Shown one piece after another: positions 32,472 through 43,951 of a stretch of DNA of 64,000 nucleotides. The notes under the pieces were generated by a model. The model was not told where the DNA came from. It saw nothing but the letters and a program-made list of their open reading frames with translations, and did not search any database. A program made the translations under genes and the position numbers. Source of the DNA: Rattus norvegicus (lineage: Eukaryota; Chordata; Mammalia; Rodentia; Muridae); the NCBI RefSeq assembly GCF_036323735.1, contig NC_086038.1, forward strand, positions 23,716,501 through 23,780,500, written 5' to 3'. Every line of letters begins with the position of its first letter. The stretch's first letter is position 1.

Positions 32472-32790
32472 GCACACGCACACACACACACACTCTCTCT
32501 CTCTCTCTCTATCTCTCTCTCTGTCATACACACACACACACTCTCTCTCTCACTCTCTCTCCTTCTCTCTCTCTCTCTGTCACACACACACACATACACA
32601 CACACATAGTAGTTTTCATACACAAAATTAAATACAAACACATAGACACCCAGATAGACATACAAACACAATCATATATAACTACACATACAAGTAAGCA
32701 TACATAGAAACATACATGTGCACACAAAGAGAGATACACATGCATACATAGATATATACATATCATATATATGCATATACATATTAACAC
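32425..32790. repeat. (CA)n/(CT)n compound microsatellite with CATA tail
   Basis: (AC)n at 32426-32466, CACG variants, CA, then alternating blocks of (CT)n and (CA)n to 32607. CATA/ATAC-rich sequence continues to about 32790. Overlapping open frames on both strands are repeat artefacts. Confidence 0.95.
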
Positions 32791-33057
32791 ATACTAGAAT
32801 TTCAGGTATTTTCTAGTAGTATGTGGAAAGACAGTGTCTTGAAAAAGGCAAAACATGCATGTTGAATATTCTCATTAGATCATTTATATGGAACATATGA
32901 TATCTATAATTATTTCTGGCTTCTAGTCAATGGACATCTCTAGATAGGAAAGAAATATCAGAAACTTTTGTGAGTTTCTGAATATTAGTAGAAACATTAG
33001 TCCCTGGATCAATATTATATAATAACAAAACCTTAGCTATATTAAAGAGAGAAATTA

Positions 33058-33207
33058 GGCTGTGTGTGATTATGTATACTTTTAATCCCAGCATTCAAGA
33101 GGCAGGGGTAGGCAGATCTCTGTTGGTTTGAGGCCAGCCTGGAGTACATAACAAGTTCTAGGCCATGCAGGGCTACATCTCAAGGGACCACATCTCTAAA
33201 GAAAAAC
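33058..33207 (+). mobile_element. B1 SINE, nearly full length
   Basis: Order as in B1: CTTTTAATCCCAGCATTCAAGAGGCAGGGG, GGCAGATCTCTGTTGGTTTGAGGCCAGCCTGG, GTTCTAGGCCATGCAGGGCTACATC, and a GACCACATCTCTAAAGAAAAA end. All B1 CpG positions have decayed, including the B box (GGTTTGAGGCC). Antisense to Ctnna3. Confidence 0.92.
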
Positions 33208-33564
33208 TGAAATCATGTTAAGTAAAAAAATATAAACAAAAATATAAATCAAAGAATGAATATATACAGTATGTCGTTTATTAGCCATGGTGTTGAGGAA
33301 GCACTCAGATTTGGAATACCTCGACTGTTTTCTAGTATAGCAAAGGCCACCAAAGGCTTTCTGATGTGAAGTCTCTCTTTGATTCCTTACCATAAACTTG
33401 ACATGTAGTAAATGCTCAAAACTGACATACATTTCTTACTCAAAGAAAACTCATCAACATATACTAATATTTCTAGCACATTATTGTTTCTCATTTCATT
33501 TTCTTTGAAGACTAAGGTTAAGCTTCCTGAGGGTAGAATTTAAATTTTTTATTTTATTTTTAAT
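33208..33564. other. Intron, nothing recognised
   Basis: Spacer between the B1 and the GT/GA tract. Confidence 0.5.
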
Positions 33565-33579
33565 TGTGTGTGTGTGTGG

Positions 33580-33617
<38 letters not shown>

Positions 33618-33624
33618 GACAGAG

Positions 33625-33681
<57 letters not shown>
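33565..33681. repeat. (GT)n-(GACA)n-(GA)n compound microsatellite
   Basis: (GT) about 14 bp, (GACA) at 33582-33610, mixed GACAGAG, then pure (GA)n of about 50 bp at 33630-33680. Confidence 0.97.
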
Positions 33682-33684
<3 letters not shown>

Positions 33685-33727
33685 TGAAGCACAAGAGGTA
33701 AAAGTCCCAATGGAGTTGAAGTAAAAG

Positions 33728-33798
33728 ACAGAAACCAAACTCGGGTTCTCCTCAGGAACGAAGCTTGCTCTTAATCACTGAGCCATCTCTCCAGCCCG
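33728..33798 (-). mobile_element. Antisense SINE head (B2-superfamily)
   Basis: Ends GCTCTTAATCACTGAGCCATCTCTCCAGCCC, the exact complement of the common B2/B3/B4 head. Preceded by ACTCGGGTTCTCCTCAGGAACG in the B-box position. The GA tract at its left may be its expanded tail. Confidence 0.75.
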
Positions 33799-34220
33799 AA
33801 GGCTATATTTTTAATTAGTGAGCTTTTCAGCTTCTCTTTCTTAGCAACTGAAAATGTTTTATTCTTCCTTCCTCTCTTCAGAAATGCATCCTAGGCAGAG
33901 TTGAAAAGCTGGGCAGCCTTTACGGCCCCTGGCATATGGCTGGGCACATAAATGAAGACACAGCTCACTACTTCTGGAATCAAAAGTAATATGCGAAGTA
34001 TGTTAAGTAAATTGTAAGCTATCAACCCGTTAAACGAGCTTGGAAATAGAAATAGGTTCTCTGCATCTTGAAGATTTGGTCATTATTTTTCTCCACTCAT
34101 AAAATGTTTATACATTCGTGTACTAATAACTGTACTTGAATGTTCAACAGAAGCAACTTTGTTCATCCTACATCTGAGAGGCAATGAATGCATCTTTCTG
34201 GCTGTGCTGGGTTTTAAAAA
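33799..34220. other. Intron, nothing recognised
   Basis: Ordinary AT-rich spacer. Confidence 0.5.
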
Positions 34221-34240
34221 TTATTATCATCATCACCTCT

Positions 34241-34289
<49 letters not shown>

Positions 34290-34335
34290 CCACCACCACC
34301 ACCATCATCATCATCCTCATCTCATCATCATCATC
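34221..34335. repeat. (TCA)n/(CAC)n trinucleotide array
   Basis: About 16 TCA units (34242-34288), a block of CAC units (34289-34302), then further ATC/TCA units to 34335. All frames are open across it, giving polyhistidine or polymethionine artefacts. Confidence 0.97.
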
Positions 34336-34559
34336 TGGCCACTTGGCACAAGCTAGAGTCACTTGGGAAAAGGGACTCTCTATTGAAAAAAAAAAGTCTC
34401 CATCACAATGACCTGTAGGCAAATCTGTGAGATATTTTCCTGATGATTGATGTGGAAGCATCTAGTGCCCTTTAAGCCAGGTAAACCCTGAGCAGGTGGT
34501 CCTGATTTGCATAAGAAAGCAGAATGCTCAGTCCTAAAGAACAAGCCAGTAATGCAGAA

Positions 34560-34745
34560 CTCCTTCATGGTCTCTGCTTTTCAGTACCTGCCTCTAGGTT
34601 CTGGCCCTGCCTGAGTTTGTGCCCTAGCATTCCTCAGTGATAGGCTGTTACCAGCAAGTATAGGATAGAACAAACCCTTTCCTTCCCAGGTGGCTTTTAG
34701 CCATGTGATTTATCATATCAACAGTAACAATAAAACACCGAAAAC
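34560..34745 (+). mobile_element. MaLR-like LTR 3' part
   Basis: CTGCCTCTAGGTTCTGGCCCTGCCTGAGTT, TTCCTCAGTGATAGGCTGTTA, ACAAACCCTTTCCTTCCCAGGTGGCTTTTAGCCATG and an AACAATAAAACACC end resemble the 3' half of a common rodent LTR-like repeat. The left end is unclear. Confidence 0.45.
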
Positions 34746-37275
34746 CAGTATGATCTATAATGCTGAAGTCAATAGCAGAATATTATGGAAATTCATTCAC
34801 TAAGGACTGATTAAAGTAAAATGTGGTCTAGCGTATTCCAAGTCCTATTTCTAGGAATGGCACTGGTCTTCTATACGAGCCCCAAGAAGTCCTTAATCCC
34901 CTTGCATAAATTTCCCCAGGATTGAAATGACAATAATGACCAGTTCCATTCTTCTCTTGAGGGAGCCCACTGGATCATTGGACAACACAGCAATGGAACC
35001 CACTGACACAGAGAGGAGAGTCAGAGGTGGCATTCAACATACTTTCAGCTCACATGGCAAGGTACCATCGAAGGGCTTTCAGCTCTGGCAAGGGGACCGT
35101 CAGAAGTTGAGCAAGAGTTTGTCAACCCCACAGTTCTAGGGGATTCTAGTCTTACTTTGTACAGGACAGCAACAGTAACGAAACATTAAATTACAGCCTG
35201 ACACCTTCACTGAAGGGTTTAAGTGGATCTATGAATAATTTATTAAGTGCCATCAATCAATTTCAATCACTGAAAGAATTTAAAAGTAAAACCCAAGAGA
35301 ATACTAGATGCTGAGGATTCCAGATAAAAATGGCTCTTTGAATTATTTTGTCCAATTATGGAAAGAAACAAGAATGAAGCTTAAGATAAATATAGTTAAG
35401 TAGAACTCTGACATATATAGCCAGGTATCTATATGTTTAGCTCAATATCTGTAAAATAGAGTGCTAATATAATAGCCCTCTGAGATTCCTGCCATATGAT
35501 TATGTATTTATTGATTTAGAAACTTAAAACCAAAGACAATGAAAATCGCCGTCAGTGACTTGTGCCAAACCCTCTCTAGGTTCCATTTATTAATTTGAGA
35601 TTCGATCTTCATAAAAGCCTCGTGAGTTAAGTACTAGGATTACCTCAATTTACACACGGGGAAATTAAGTATCTCTAGGAGACTAGACAGTTTGGCAAAG
35701 AGTCTTGTGTTAGGCAATGCTTGAACCAGGATTCAAACCACAATGTGTAACGAGGAATTCCTGCTCTGTCGCCATGCCAAAGAACATGAACAATGTTGTC
35801 CAAAATACACCAAAACACCCACACTGTCTTTGGAGATATTCTCTAGCACACTGGCATTTATCAGGATCAATTTTCCCTCTCCAAGTCTCTTCCATCTTCC
35901 TTCCAAGGCGGTGTTGCCTCCCTATCATTCTAGAAACATCTAGTCAAAGAATAAAGAAAAGCAAATGTAGTCAAACCAAACTCCAGTTTTGACCGGTATT
36001 CCTTAGAATAAATCTTCCGCACTAGCTAGAAAACTCGTGAAAAGCAACTTTTGATTATCTCTATTCTTCTGTTCTGCTCAGGACAAATCCTGTCCATGCC
36101 TACCTGTCACATTTCATTGTATGTCCATCTTAGTCCATATACTTCCATATCTCTTCTATTTTCTGGTATTAATTTCCTCTTTCATCTGAACCTTTAATTC
36201 AATTGTACATTTGTTATGCAAACAAGCATACCAACAACAAAAAAACCCAACTCATCTGCCAAGTCTGGTCTGATAGCTGCCATGGTAGACATGGCATGAC
36301 ATCATCCTTGCCCCTATCACATAGCCAGCAGGCCAGGGGCCTCTATGAGTGTTGATGGTTGCTGTGGGCATAAGGGTTGTCTGCATTATAATGTAAATGT
36401 TTTCATGTTCTTCCTTTGAGGAATGTTTTTCTGCCAAGGTTAACGACTCCAGGATAATCAGAGATAGCATGAGTCTGGGAGGTAAGAGTGTGCTAATGTG
36501 TCAGCAAAGTGGTAAATGCTGAGACCTTCGGAACAGCCCTCAAGACTGTGGGAAAGAACACTGAAAACCTGAGTTCAAAAATATATAATTTCTCAACTAT
36601 ATAATGGGATGCACATTATATATGGATGCAATATGAATTGTATAAGGAGTTTCACAGATCTAAAGGAACAAAGGCAGCTGCATTATGAGCCACCTTGTCA
36701 AAAATGTACCATGGAGGGAGATAAAAAAAGATTTAGGAAATTGTGATTCCCAGGGAAATATCCCATGCAGCTAAGTTTTTTTGTTTGTCCTTACAAAGGC
36801 AAGCAGATTCCTGAATTCAAGTTCAGCCTGGGAGTATGGGAGTTTAGGTTCAGGATCAGGCATGATAGGAATGATAACTTCAGAGTAGGGTTCCATCCTG
36901 CTGCTATCTTATTGTCTGTTCTTAGATTTCCTGTCTCTAAGACTCGAACTTGAGCCTACAATTTGACTTCAGGTCTTCTTTTCCCTGCTCCCAGTCACCT
37001 TTTTCTAAGAACCCATCTCCAAGCTGGGTTTGGTACTTGGCATCCATCCATGTCTCTGTACAAAATAAATAACTAAAGCTCTTCACGGTTTATTTAGTAA
37101 TATTATGAAACAGAAAAATATTTAGACCATGAAAGTATCATTGGAGCTATTTTTAATTATTTATTTTATGTTTTGCTGTTTTAATAAAATTACAACTTTC
37201 CCCCTTCTCTTTCTTCCTTCAAATCTCTGCATATATCCTTCTGTGCTCTTTTTCAAATTCATGCCCTCATTTTTA
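34746..37275. other. Intron, no repeat recognised with confidence
   Basis: 2.5 kb in which I recognise nothing firm. Near 36790-36835 a short B1-like word (GGCAAGCAGATTCCTGAATTC plus AGTTCAGCCTGG) appears in isolation. Frames at 35710-35992 lack domains. Confidence 0.4.
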
Positions 37276-37480
37276 CTAATTGCTGTAACACATATATATG
37301 TAAGATATATTATCTATTTATATAAACTATATAAAAGAACTATAAATCATATATAAGTTATATATATCATATAACTACATATAATAAAATTATATATGAT
37401 TATATGAGATTATATAATATAATTATATATGATTACATAATTATAACTATGTACTATAATTAATATATAAAATGCTAATC
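37276..37480. repeat. TA/TATA-rich low-complexity tract
   Basis: About 200 bp that is nearly all A and T, with recurrent ATTATATATGATTA words. Confidence 0.9.
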
Positions 37481-37937
37481 AATAATTAATTGTTAAAATA
37501 TATTAATTAAGGATATAGAGAAATAGAGATAGAGATGGAGATGGAGACAGAGCTGTATCCTGCTCAGTATATATAATGTTATTCTTATTGTGTTTCAGCA
37601 GTGTTCATGTGATATGAGATAACCAGTTGGTATGTTCTTCCCTGGGGTGACTATTTCTCTGGAAATATTTTTCTCAATTGAAAAAAATCTATGAACTATG
37701 TACCTATCAGCAGAATCAAATCAAACATATCACTGATATAGTGTAAGCTTTTACAGATTTTTATGGAATGATCTCCTGGATTATAATGAGTATCTAGATT
37801 TCTGAACCCATAGATAATGGCTATGAATTTATAATCTATGAACTCTGCTATTTGCTGTTGTGTGCTTAGAATTCATGTTGGACCTGTAATGTAAGTGATG
37901 CACATGTGTATGTTCTGCTTGTTCATAGAAGAGATGC
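37481..37937. other. Intron, nothing recognised
   Basis: Includes a short GAGATA/GATGGA run at 37520-37550. Confidence 0.5.
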
Positions 37938-38200
37938 CACTGTGCAAATAGGGCACTGTGTAAATAGAATGCTAGTTCACTGTGTAAACTGTGTGGTTAG
38001 GCACTCAGTTAGCTCAATGGCATTCCACTGTGTTAATAGTCAGATACTTTACTGTGTAAACAGGATATGCTCCATGATATAAACTGGATGGTGCATCACT
38101 GTGTAAACAGGACAGTATTCCACTATGGAAACAGGACCATGCTCCACTGGGTAAAGAGCACTGTGTAGGCCAGATTGTGCCCCATTGTGTAAACAGACAA
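37938..38200 (+). repeat. Degenerate 24-bp minisatellite, about 12 units
   Basis: Units starting with CACTGTG-like words begin at 37938, 37954, 37978, 38002, 38026, 38050, 38073, 38097, 38121, 38145, 38159 and 38183. Spacing is 24 bp except one 23-bp unit and two shortened ones (16 and 14 bp). The consensus is close to CACTGTGTAAACAGGA followed by an 8-bp variable part ending GCTC. Units have diverged by roughly a quarter of positions. No coding or palindromic unit structure. Confidence 0.88.
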
Positions 38201-38817
38201 CATTTATTTTGTGTTTTTCAATAAATCTTTTTGAAGATATTCCATTTGTCTTTTATTGGTAGTAAGTATCATTGGTTCCTTCTTTAGCTGCATAATTGCT
38301 TGTAATTCTTTTGCATCTATAGATATTGAACTGGGGTATCACAGGCGAATTAGTAACCTTTGTCTCATTTATTCTTTCTTATTTTCACACTGTTTACCCT
38401 CTAGTTAAGAAGTGCTAATTGTTGCATATATGAATCATGAGGTATATCCATTTATTATTTTGGTTATCCTTTTATCTTTATTAAGCTAATCATCTCTCTG
38501 GGCCTAATTCAAACAGTACATAGAACTTTCTTTAGTTTCTGGCCATGTAGAATTTAGACTACCTTACCAACGCTTGTTGTAGAAATTTATGGTGTTCTTT
38601 GTTTTATTATAATCACTTGGAAACACAAAAATATAACTTCCTAGAGCAAAATCTTTGAAAACAGAACCACCTTTAACAATGGCAAAAAAAAACTATTTTT
38701 TATTGTTTTAATTTTTATGTACTTCCTGAGAATGTAAGTTAAGAATAATTGATGGTACATAACATAAGTTTAGGGATAAATAATAGGAATTTCCACAACC
38801 TAGCTTATTCCTGGCAG
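38201..38817. other. Intron, nothing recognised
   Basis: AT-rich spacer between the minisatellite and a SINE. Confidence 0.5.
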
Positions 38818-39045
38818 AACAACCCCTAACCCTAGTGACTTGAGAGGCCAAGAAAGAAAGATCACAGGTCTAGCCAGCCTTAGGCTATAGAAGAAGTTCA
38901 AAGCCAGCCTAGCTAACTTAGTAAGACACAATTTTTAAATAAAAACAAATACAAATAAAATTTGGATGCTGGAGGAATCGCTCTGTGGTAGTTCAGTCCA
39001 AATATGTGAGACCCTAATATCAATTTCCGATAGTGAAAAACAACA
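38818..39045 (+). mobile_element. B4-type SINE (B1-like plus ID-like halves)
   Basis: The first half ends with AAAGCCAGCCTAGCTAACTTAGTAAGACACAATTTTTAAATAAAAAC, a B1-like right arm with A-rich spacer. The second half GCTGGAGGAATCGCTCTGTGGTAG...GTGAGACCCTAATATCAATTTCC reads as a degraded ID-like head. This order is characteristic of B4. Confidence 0.6.
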
Positions 39046-42000
39046 CTCTAATATCTAAAGAAGAATATGTCTATGATATTATGGTATAAATCATGTGCTT
39101 TCTTTGGTGCTTACACTATACTCTGATGTCAACCCTATAAACCCAGCAGGATTTCAAAATTGCTTCTCTGATGCTTTTTTTCCTGTCTACTTTGATAGTC
39201 TAGTCATCATTAAACTCATTATTTCTGTAAAAAAAATATTGATCTGCTGAATGATTTTATTTCCTCTTCAGGAAGATGAGGAGAGAGCTGGGAGATGACT
39301 TATCAGTTAGTGTGTTTGCTGTAATGGGAAAAGTGTAGGGAATTTCATATAGCTCTTCATCCAACTTTAAATGCTGATAAGCGTACATCATACAAGAAGG
39401 AACTTAGCCATTCTGACCTTCCGTATAGTGAACAAACTTAAACTCAGACATGAATTTTATTTGGATGAAAGGTATGTGTGCAAATAAAGACAACAGAAAT
39501 AGACAATAGAAATATGAAGGTCTTTGGTTAGTGGGGCTTTCCATTATTATATACAAAAAAATTTAACTCGACTAAAATACTTAAAAATATCCTTTGGGGA
39601 AAGGGGGTTCACTGTTCATTTGTTCCACCTCAGAGAGCCAAGGCATGGACCAAAGTAGAACTGAGCAAGTGAGTCCTACAATCACACAGATTGCAGAAAT
39701 ACTAAGTTCGCATCCACTCTCCCCAAGGCAAACTCACATATTTCACGTATAGGACCACTAAGTGTGTCCTAGAGAAGGCAAACGTCCTTAAAATATTACT
39801 GAGGATAGGTGAATATGTGATGTCTAATTTCACATATGAACAATTATTTTTCTCTTTTCACTATTGTTTTTTGTTTTCCTTAACTATAAGCCTTTTTATG
39901 GACATTTACTTCTTAGGGTCATCATATGACTTAATAGTCTCCTATCAATGAAACTCAGAATCAGAATTCTATTAATAAAAGTATACCATATAAACATAAT
40001 TGTATGAAGTATGGTAATATCCACATATTATAACCACAGAAATTATCTCCTTAAATATCAAGTATAAATTCCCCTCTACTTAATACAGTGGCTTCTCAAG
40101 TACTCAATACATGTTTTGTTTACATGAAAAAGTTACACATGAAGACAGTTTACACTTAGGTTTCAAGAAAATATAAAATCTACACAATTCATGGCCTACA
40201 GATGGGAAGACTGAACACAGACTGGATTGCAATCATGGGTTTCCATCCATGACCAAGTTGCCCCAAATAATGAGTCTGAGATTGCATTATAGATGAATAC
40301 ATTCTTAGGCCAAAAGATTGGGCCTGTTTCCTGACTAGCTTATGACTCAATTACTCGTTTGTTCTATTCTAGCAGTGCCCAATGACTGGTTACTTCTCAA
40401 GAGTTCATGTGACCATCATCTTAGGGTCTAGGGCAACACTTGACCATCTTTACGTTCTGAGAAGAGATCTCCCATGACTCTGACTCTATCCCAGAAATAC
40501 TTACTGTGTATCAGAATTTCTACCTCCCTACTTCCTGCCTAGGCTCATAGGCCAATAGCCATTTATTGACTGGTAAAACTTCCACAAATTGCACAAAAGA
40601 TTCCCTTTACACTGGACATTACAGTTTTTTAGGAGGTGATTTTTAAGTTTATTCAATATGAGGATTTCCATTATGTTTGGACTTAACTATAATACTAAGG
40701 TATGAATTGCTACAATGTTTCAAATTACTTTGAAGCGTTTCAGAAAAATGTTAAACTATCTTTATACACTAAAGAGTAAAGCTATTTTAAGTCCTCTTCT
40801 AAAATCAATTACATGATAGGAAGGATATGTACTGACAAATTAAATAAATATTATTAAAATGTATAGTATATTGCAATTCAGTACAACCTTGGTGAATTCA
40901 GTTGGCATTAGACAATGACTAAAGGCTTGATTAGCTCCACTGGGAAAACAGAATTACTGTATTTTTCTTCTTAACAAAGTGAGGTACAGACAGCCTCAGA
41001 ACTGCAATGGCCTCTTCGGCTACAAGTAGCCTATAAAGTTGTCCTTGCGCTATCTATATGTTTCCTCACTTCATCTCTTACTTATTTCTTGAACCTCTTT
41101 CTTATCTCTTTTAGTATCAGGCAGGCACTACTGTCTGAGGTACTCTGTTACAGTTTTGGCAATTGCCAACTATTAGGCAATTCTTCATGTCGCCTTTCTT
41201 TTCTGCTCGATGTCAGCCTAAATTCACCACCAGAATACTGGGAGGCGGGTGTGCAATCTGTTTCCCACAAAGTGATTTTCATTACACGAAAACAATCATC
41301 AGATGCTGTTAACGGTGCCCTTTCTTTCACTTTTTCTGTTTTAACAGTTACTCATTTCAAGACCCTTCTTCAAAAGTATCTTATCCACATGATCCACCTC
41401 TGGACCCCAATGGAGTTACCACATGTATCTCCCTCTCTCTATAAATTGACTTCCAACTGCCGGGTGATTACTGGCTAGCCAAGAATACAATTGTGGTCTT
41501 TGTGAACAATGCAATATTTATTCTGCCAAGAGAATAAATACTAACACTATCCTAGAAATTTTATAACATCTGTACACAATATTTACCTCTGTTTAATACT
41601 CAATTTAAGTGTACATAAAACTATAGCAATGCCGTATCTAAGTCCCTGCACATTTAATTCTTTGAACCCTGGCTGCTGGCAAGACTCAAGCTAATTTAAA
41701 TGAAATTGTATTGTGCTGTCTTGTACCATTATTGCATAGGATGTTGATAGGCTCTTGTGAGATGAAAACAGACAGTATTATAAATGTTGGAGCAATTCAA
41801 TAAATAAATATTGGAAAGGCTGTAGAAGATCACACACACACAGGTTCTCGAAACCCACCCATTATAGAACCTGAATTAAACCCTCTTCTCTTCCACTTCA
41901 CACATTAAGTTTACTTTCCTGAATTTCATGCCCCAGTTTACAGTAAATTGGTTGGAAGAAGACAGAAGGCATGTTAGCCTGAGCACAAGGACAGAAAATC

Positions 42001-42369
42001 AAAGAGGAGACAGAAATCTAAGACACTGGAGATCTGTTAGTTTCTATATGAGCTTTCCTGCTTATGTCAGCACATTCACACCCATTTCTCTATTACGGTA
42101 TAGTACAGTGTTTGATCAGAATTGAGACCATGAATTACCTTCAATACACTAGCCCAGCATCAGCGATGTCTACTGCACAGAGTTCTGCTGCCACACACAT
42201 TGGCAAAGAGCTCACAATAATGTGTGCAGAAAGTTCACAATGTATATATTTAGAATTTCAAATAAGGGTGCATCGAATATAATTTGGAAACAAATTCTGT
42301 TGAACCTTTTACTCATCTAAGTCATGAAAAGCAGTGTAAGTAGAATCCCATTAAAATGGGCATAATTAA
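39046..42369. other. Long intron stretch, mostly unrecognised
   Basis: 3.3 kb. 40200-40640 has some LTR-like flavour (CCTGCCTAGGCTCATAGGCCAATAGCC, CTGACTCTATCCCAGAAATAC), but I cannot place it. The 129-codon plus-strand frame at 41089-41478 has no recognisable domain and no splice signals. A GC-poor landscape with no CpG island. Confidence 0.4.
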
Positions 42370-42690
42370 AAAAAAAAACTTAAGAGCAGGAAAGCTGGTC
42401 CAGGCCCTGGCAGACTGCCGCACTCTAGAGAGTGGGCCCTGAGCCTCAACTGGGCAATACTCTGATGGCATGAGTGAAGAAGGCAAGCCTGCCCTGAGGG
42501 CCTGAGAACCTGAGAGCTGATCCTGCCCCCTGTAGGTAGCTCTGGGTAAACTAGCTAGGGCAATGTGGGAGAGTTTGGTTTGCCTTGGTAGTGCAGAACA
42601 TAGGAAGCCAGAGGCTGACCAACTCAACGACCACCCAATCCCAGAGCCAGGGCTTTGAGTTGGCCCATGCGAAATGTACATCATCTATTC
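42370..42690. mobile_element. GC-rich repeat, resembling an Lx L1 5' UTR
   Basis: An A-run (42368-42379) precedes GAAAGCTGGTCCAGGCCCTGG, CTGATGGCATGAGTGAAG, AGGGCCTGAGAACCTGAGAGCTGATCCTGCC and GAGCCAGGGCTTTGAGTTGGCCCA. The GAGAGCTG-CCCTGCC wording is typical of old rodent L1 5' regions. No ORF1 is seen to its right. Confidence 0.42.
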
Positions 42691-42877
42691 TGCAAGATTT
42701 ATTCAACTATTTAGGGACAACATAGAGAGTGACAGGATGAGAATGGAAATAGAATTTTCACCTCTCTCATTTTGCTCAAGCTGAGTTGTAGAATACAGAG
42801 AAAAGTGTGGCTTCTAAATCTACAACAAACCAAGGTAAAATGCAAGCCTTATAATTTCATGTAAAACAAATTAGAGT

Positions 42878-43085
42878 GCCAGGAGAGACGGTTCGGTAGT
42901 TAAGAGTGCTTGCTGATCTTGCAGATGACTGGAGTTCAGTTCCTAGCACTCTGCTCCATGTTTAGCTCAAAACGTTCTGTACTTCTTAGCTTCAAGTGAT
43001 CTGTTACTCCCTTCTTGCCTCTATCGTCACTGGAACGTGTGCACGGACACACACATTAACATGCACACGCGCACACACATAATTT
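42878..43085 (+). mobile_element. B3 SINE with CA-rich tail
   Basis: Head GCCAGGAGAGACGGTTCGGTAGTTAAGAGTGCTTGCTGATC, B-box region GGAGTTCAGTTCC, and a CACACACATTAACATGCACACGCGCACACACAT tail. Confidence 0.75.
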
Positions 43086-43799
43086 ATTTTTCAAACAAAC
43101 ATTTTAGAGAATAGGTGCTGCATTGGTAATGTGCTTGTTTAACAAGATTTTGAACTCTTCTGATGAGAAAAATAGACAGCGGTGAAGATGTTTTGTTGCA
43201 GAAGAATTTGGGGTGAGCAGTACAAAAGTTTTCCCCGGGTTTAGTCAAGGAAGACTTCCCTTGCAGTGAACTGAGATAAATGCAGACCCACGACTGCCCA
43301 ATATGGTGAACAGGTGACTGTACTATGAGCTGAGCTAAACAAGGCACTCACACTTGCCCTCTAAAAACCTGGAAACAGTATGAAAAGGGAGCATTGTATA
43401 GATCCTTGCTCTGTGGGTACGGATATTGCTGTTGATTTTGGAGGGAGGGGAGTTCAGTGTGACTCTCTTCAGTTGTATATCCTTTGCCGAGAACACGAGA
43501 CTCCAATGGGTAGGTTCCCAAAGCCATGGTCATATAGATGACCCTGGTGGAACTCAAATGAGTAATGAAACAAGATAAAGAGATATGAATGTGTGAGGGA
43601 GAGTTATGAGAAGTCTGGGGGACTAGGTGGAAGAGAGAGAGAACACTGGGTTGAGAGTGTTCATTAGGCATGAGTACACATGCAAAATCATCTTAAGAAA
43701 AATTACTTAATCAAAAGTAAACATTTCATGAGCACTGGCAGATAAAATACTCATGAGTATAAATTTAAGATTAAATAACAAGCAACTATTTCATTTTAG
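43086..43799. other. Intron, nothing recognised
   Basis: The 107-codon minus-strand frame (43348-43671) has no recognisable domain. Confidence 0.45.
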
Positions 43800-43951
43800 A
43801 CTTATTTATTTAATTTGAGTACACTATTGCTGTCCAGGACAGCAAATCCCATTGCAGATGTTTGAGAGCCACCAGGTGGATGCTGGGATATGAACTCAGG
43901 ACTTCTGGAAGAATAACCAATGCTCTTAGCTGTCGATCCATCTCACGAGCC
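43800..43951 (-). mobile_element. Antisense B2 SINE
   Basis: TTATTTATTTAATTTGAGTACACTATTGCTGTC, ATTGCAGATGTTTGAGAGCCACCAGGTGGATGCTGGGATATGAACTCAGGACTTCTGGAAGAATAACCAATGCTC and CATCTCACGAGCC give the complement of B2 from tail to head. Confidence 0.88.

Noticed and set aside
34159..34461. Polyhistidine or polymethionine proteins
   Set aside because: Translation of the (TCA)n array only.
37938..38200. CRISPR array
   Set aside because: Units abut without spacers, are degenerate and have a 24-bp period. The context is mammalian, so it is a minisatellite.
41089..41478. 129-codon plus-strand frame, the longest outside L1 and simple or LTR repeats on that strand
   Set aside because: No recognisable domain, no acceptor or donor at the edges, and opposite to the host gene. 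The length is plausible by chance in 64 kb.
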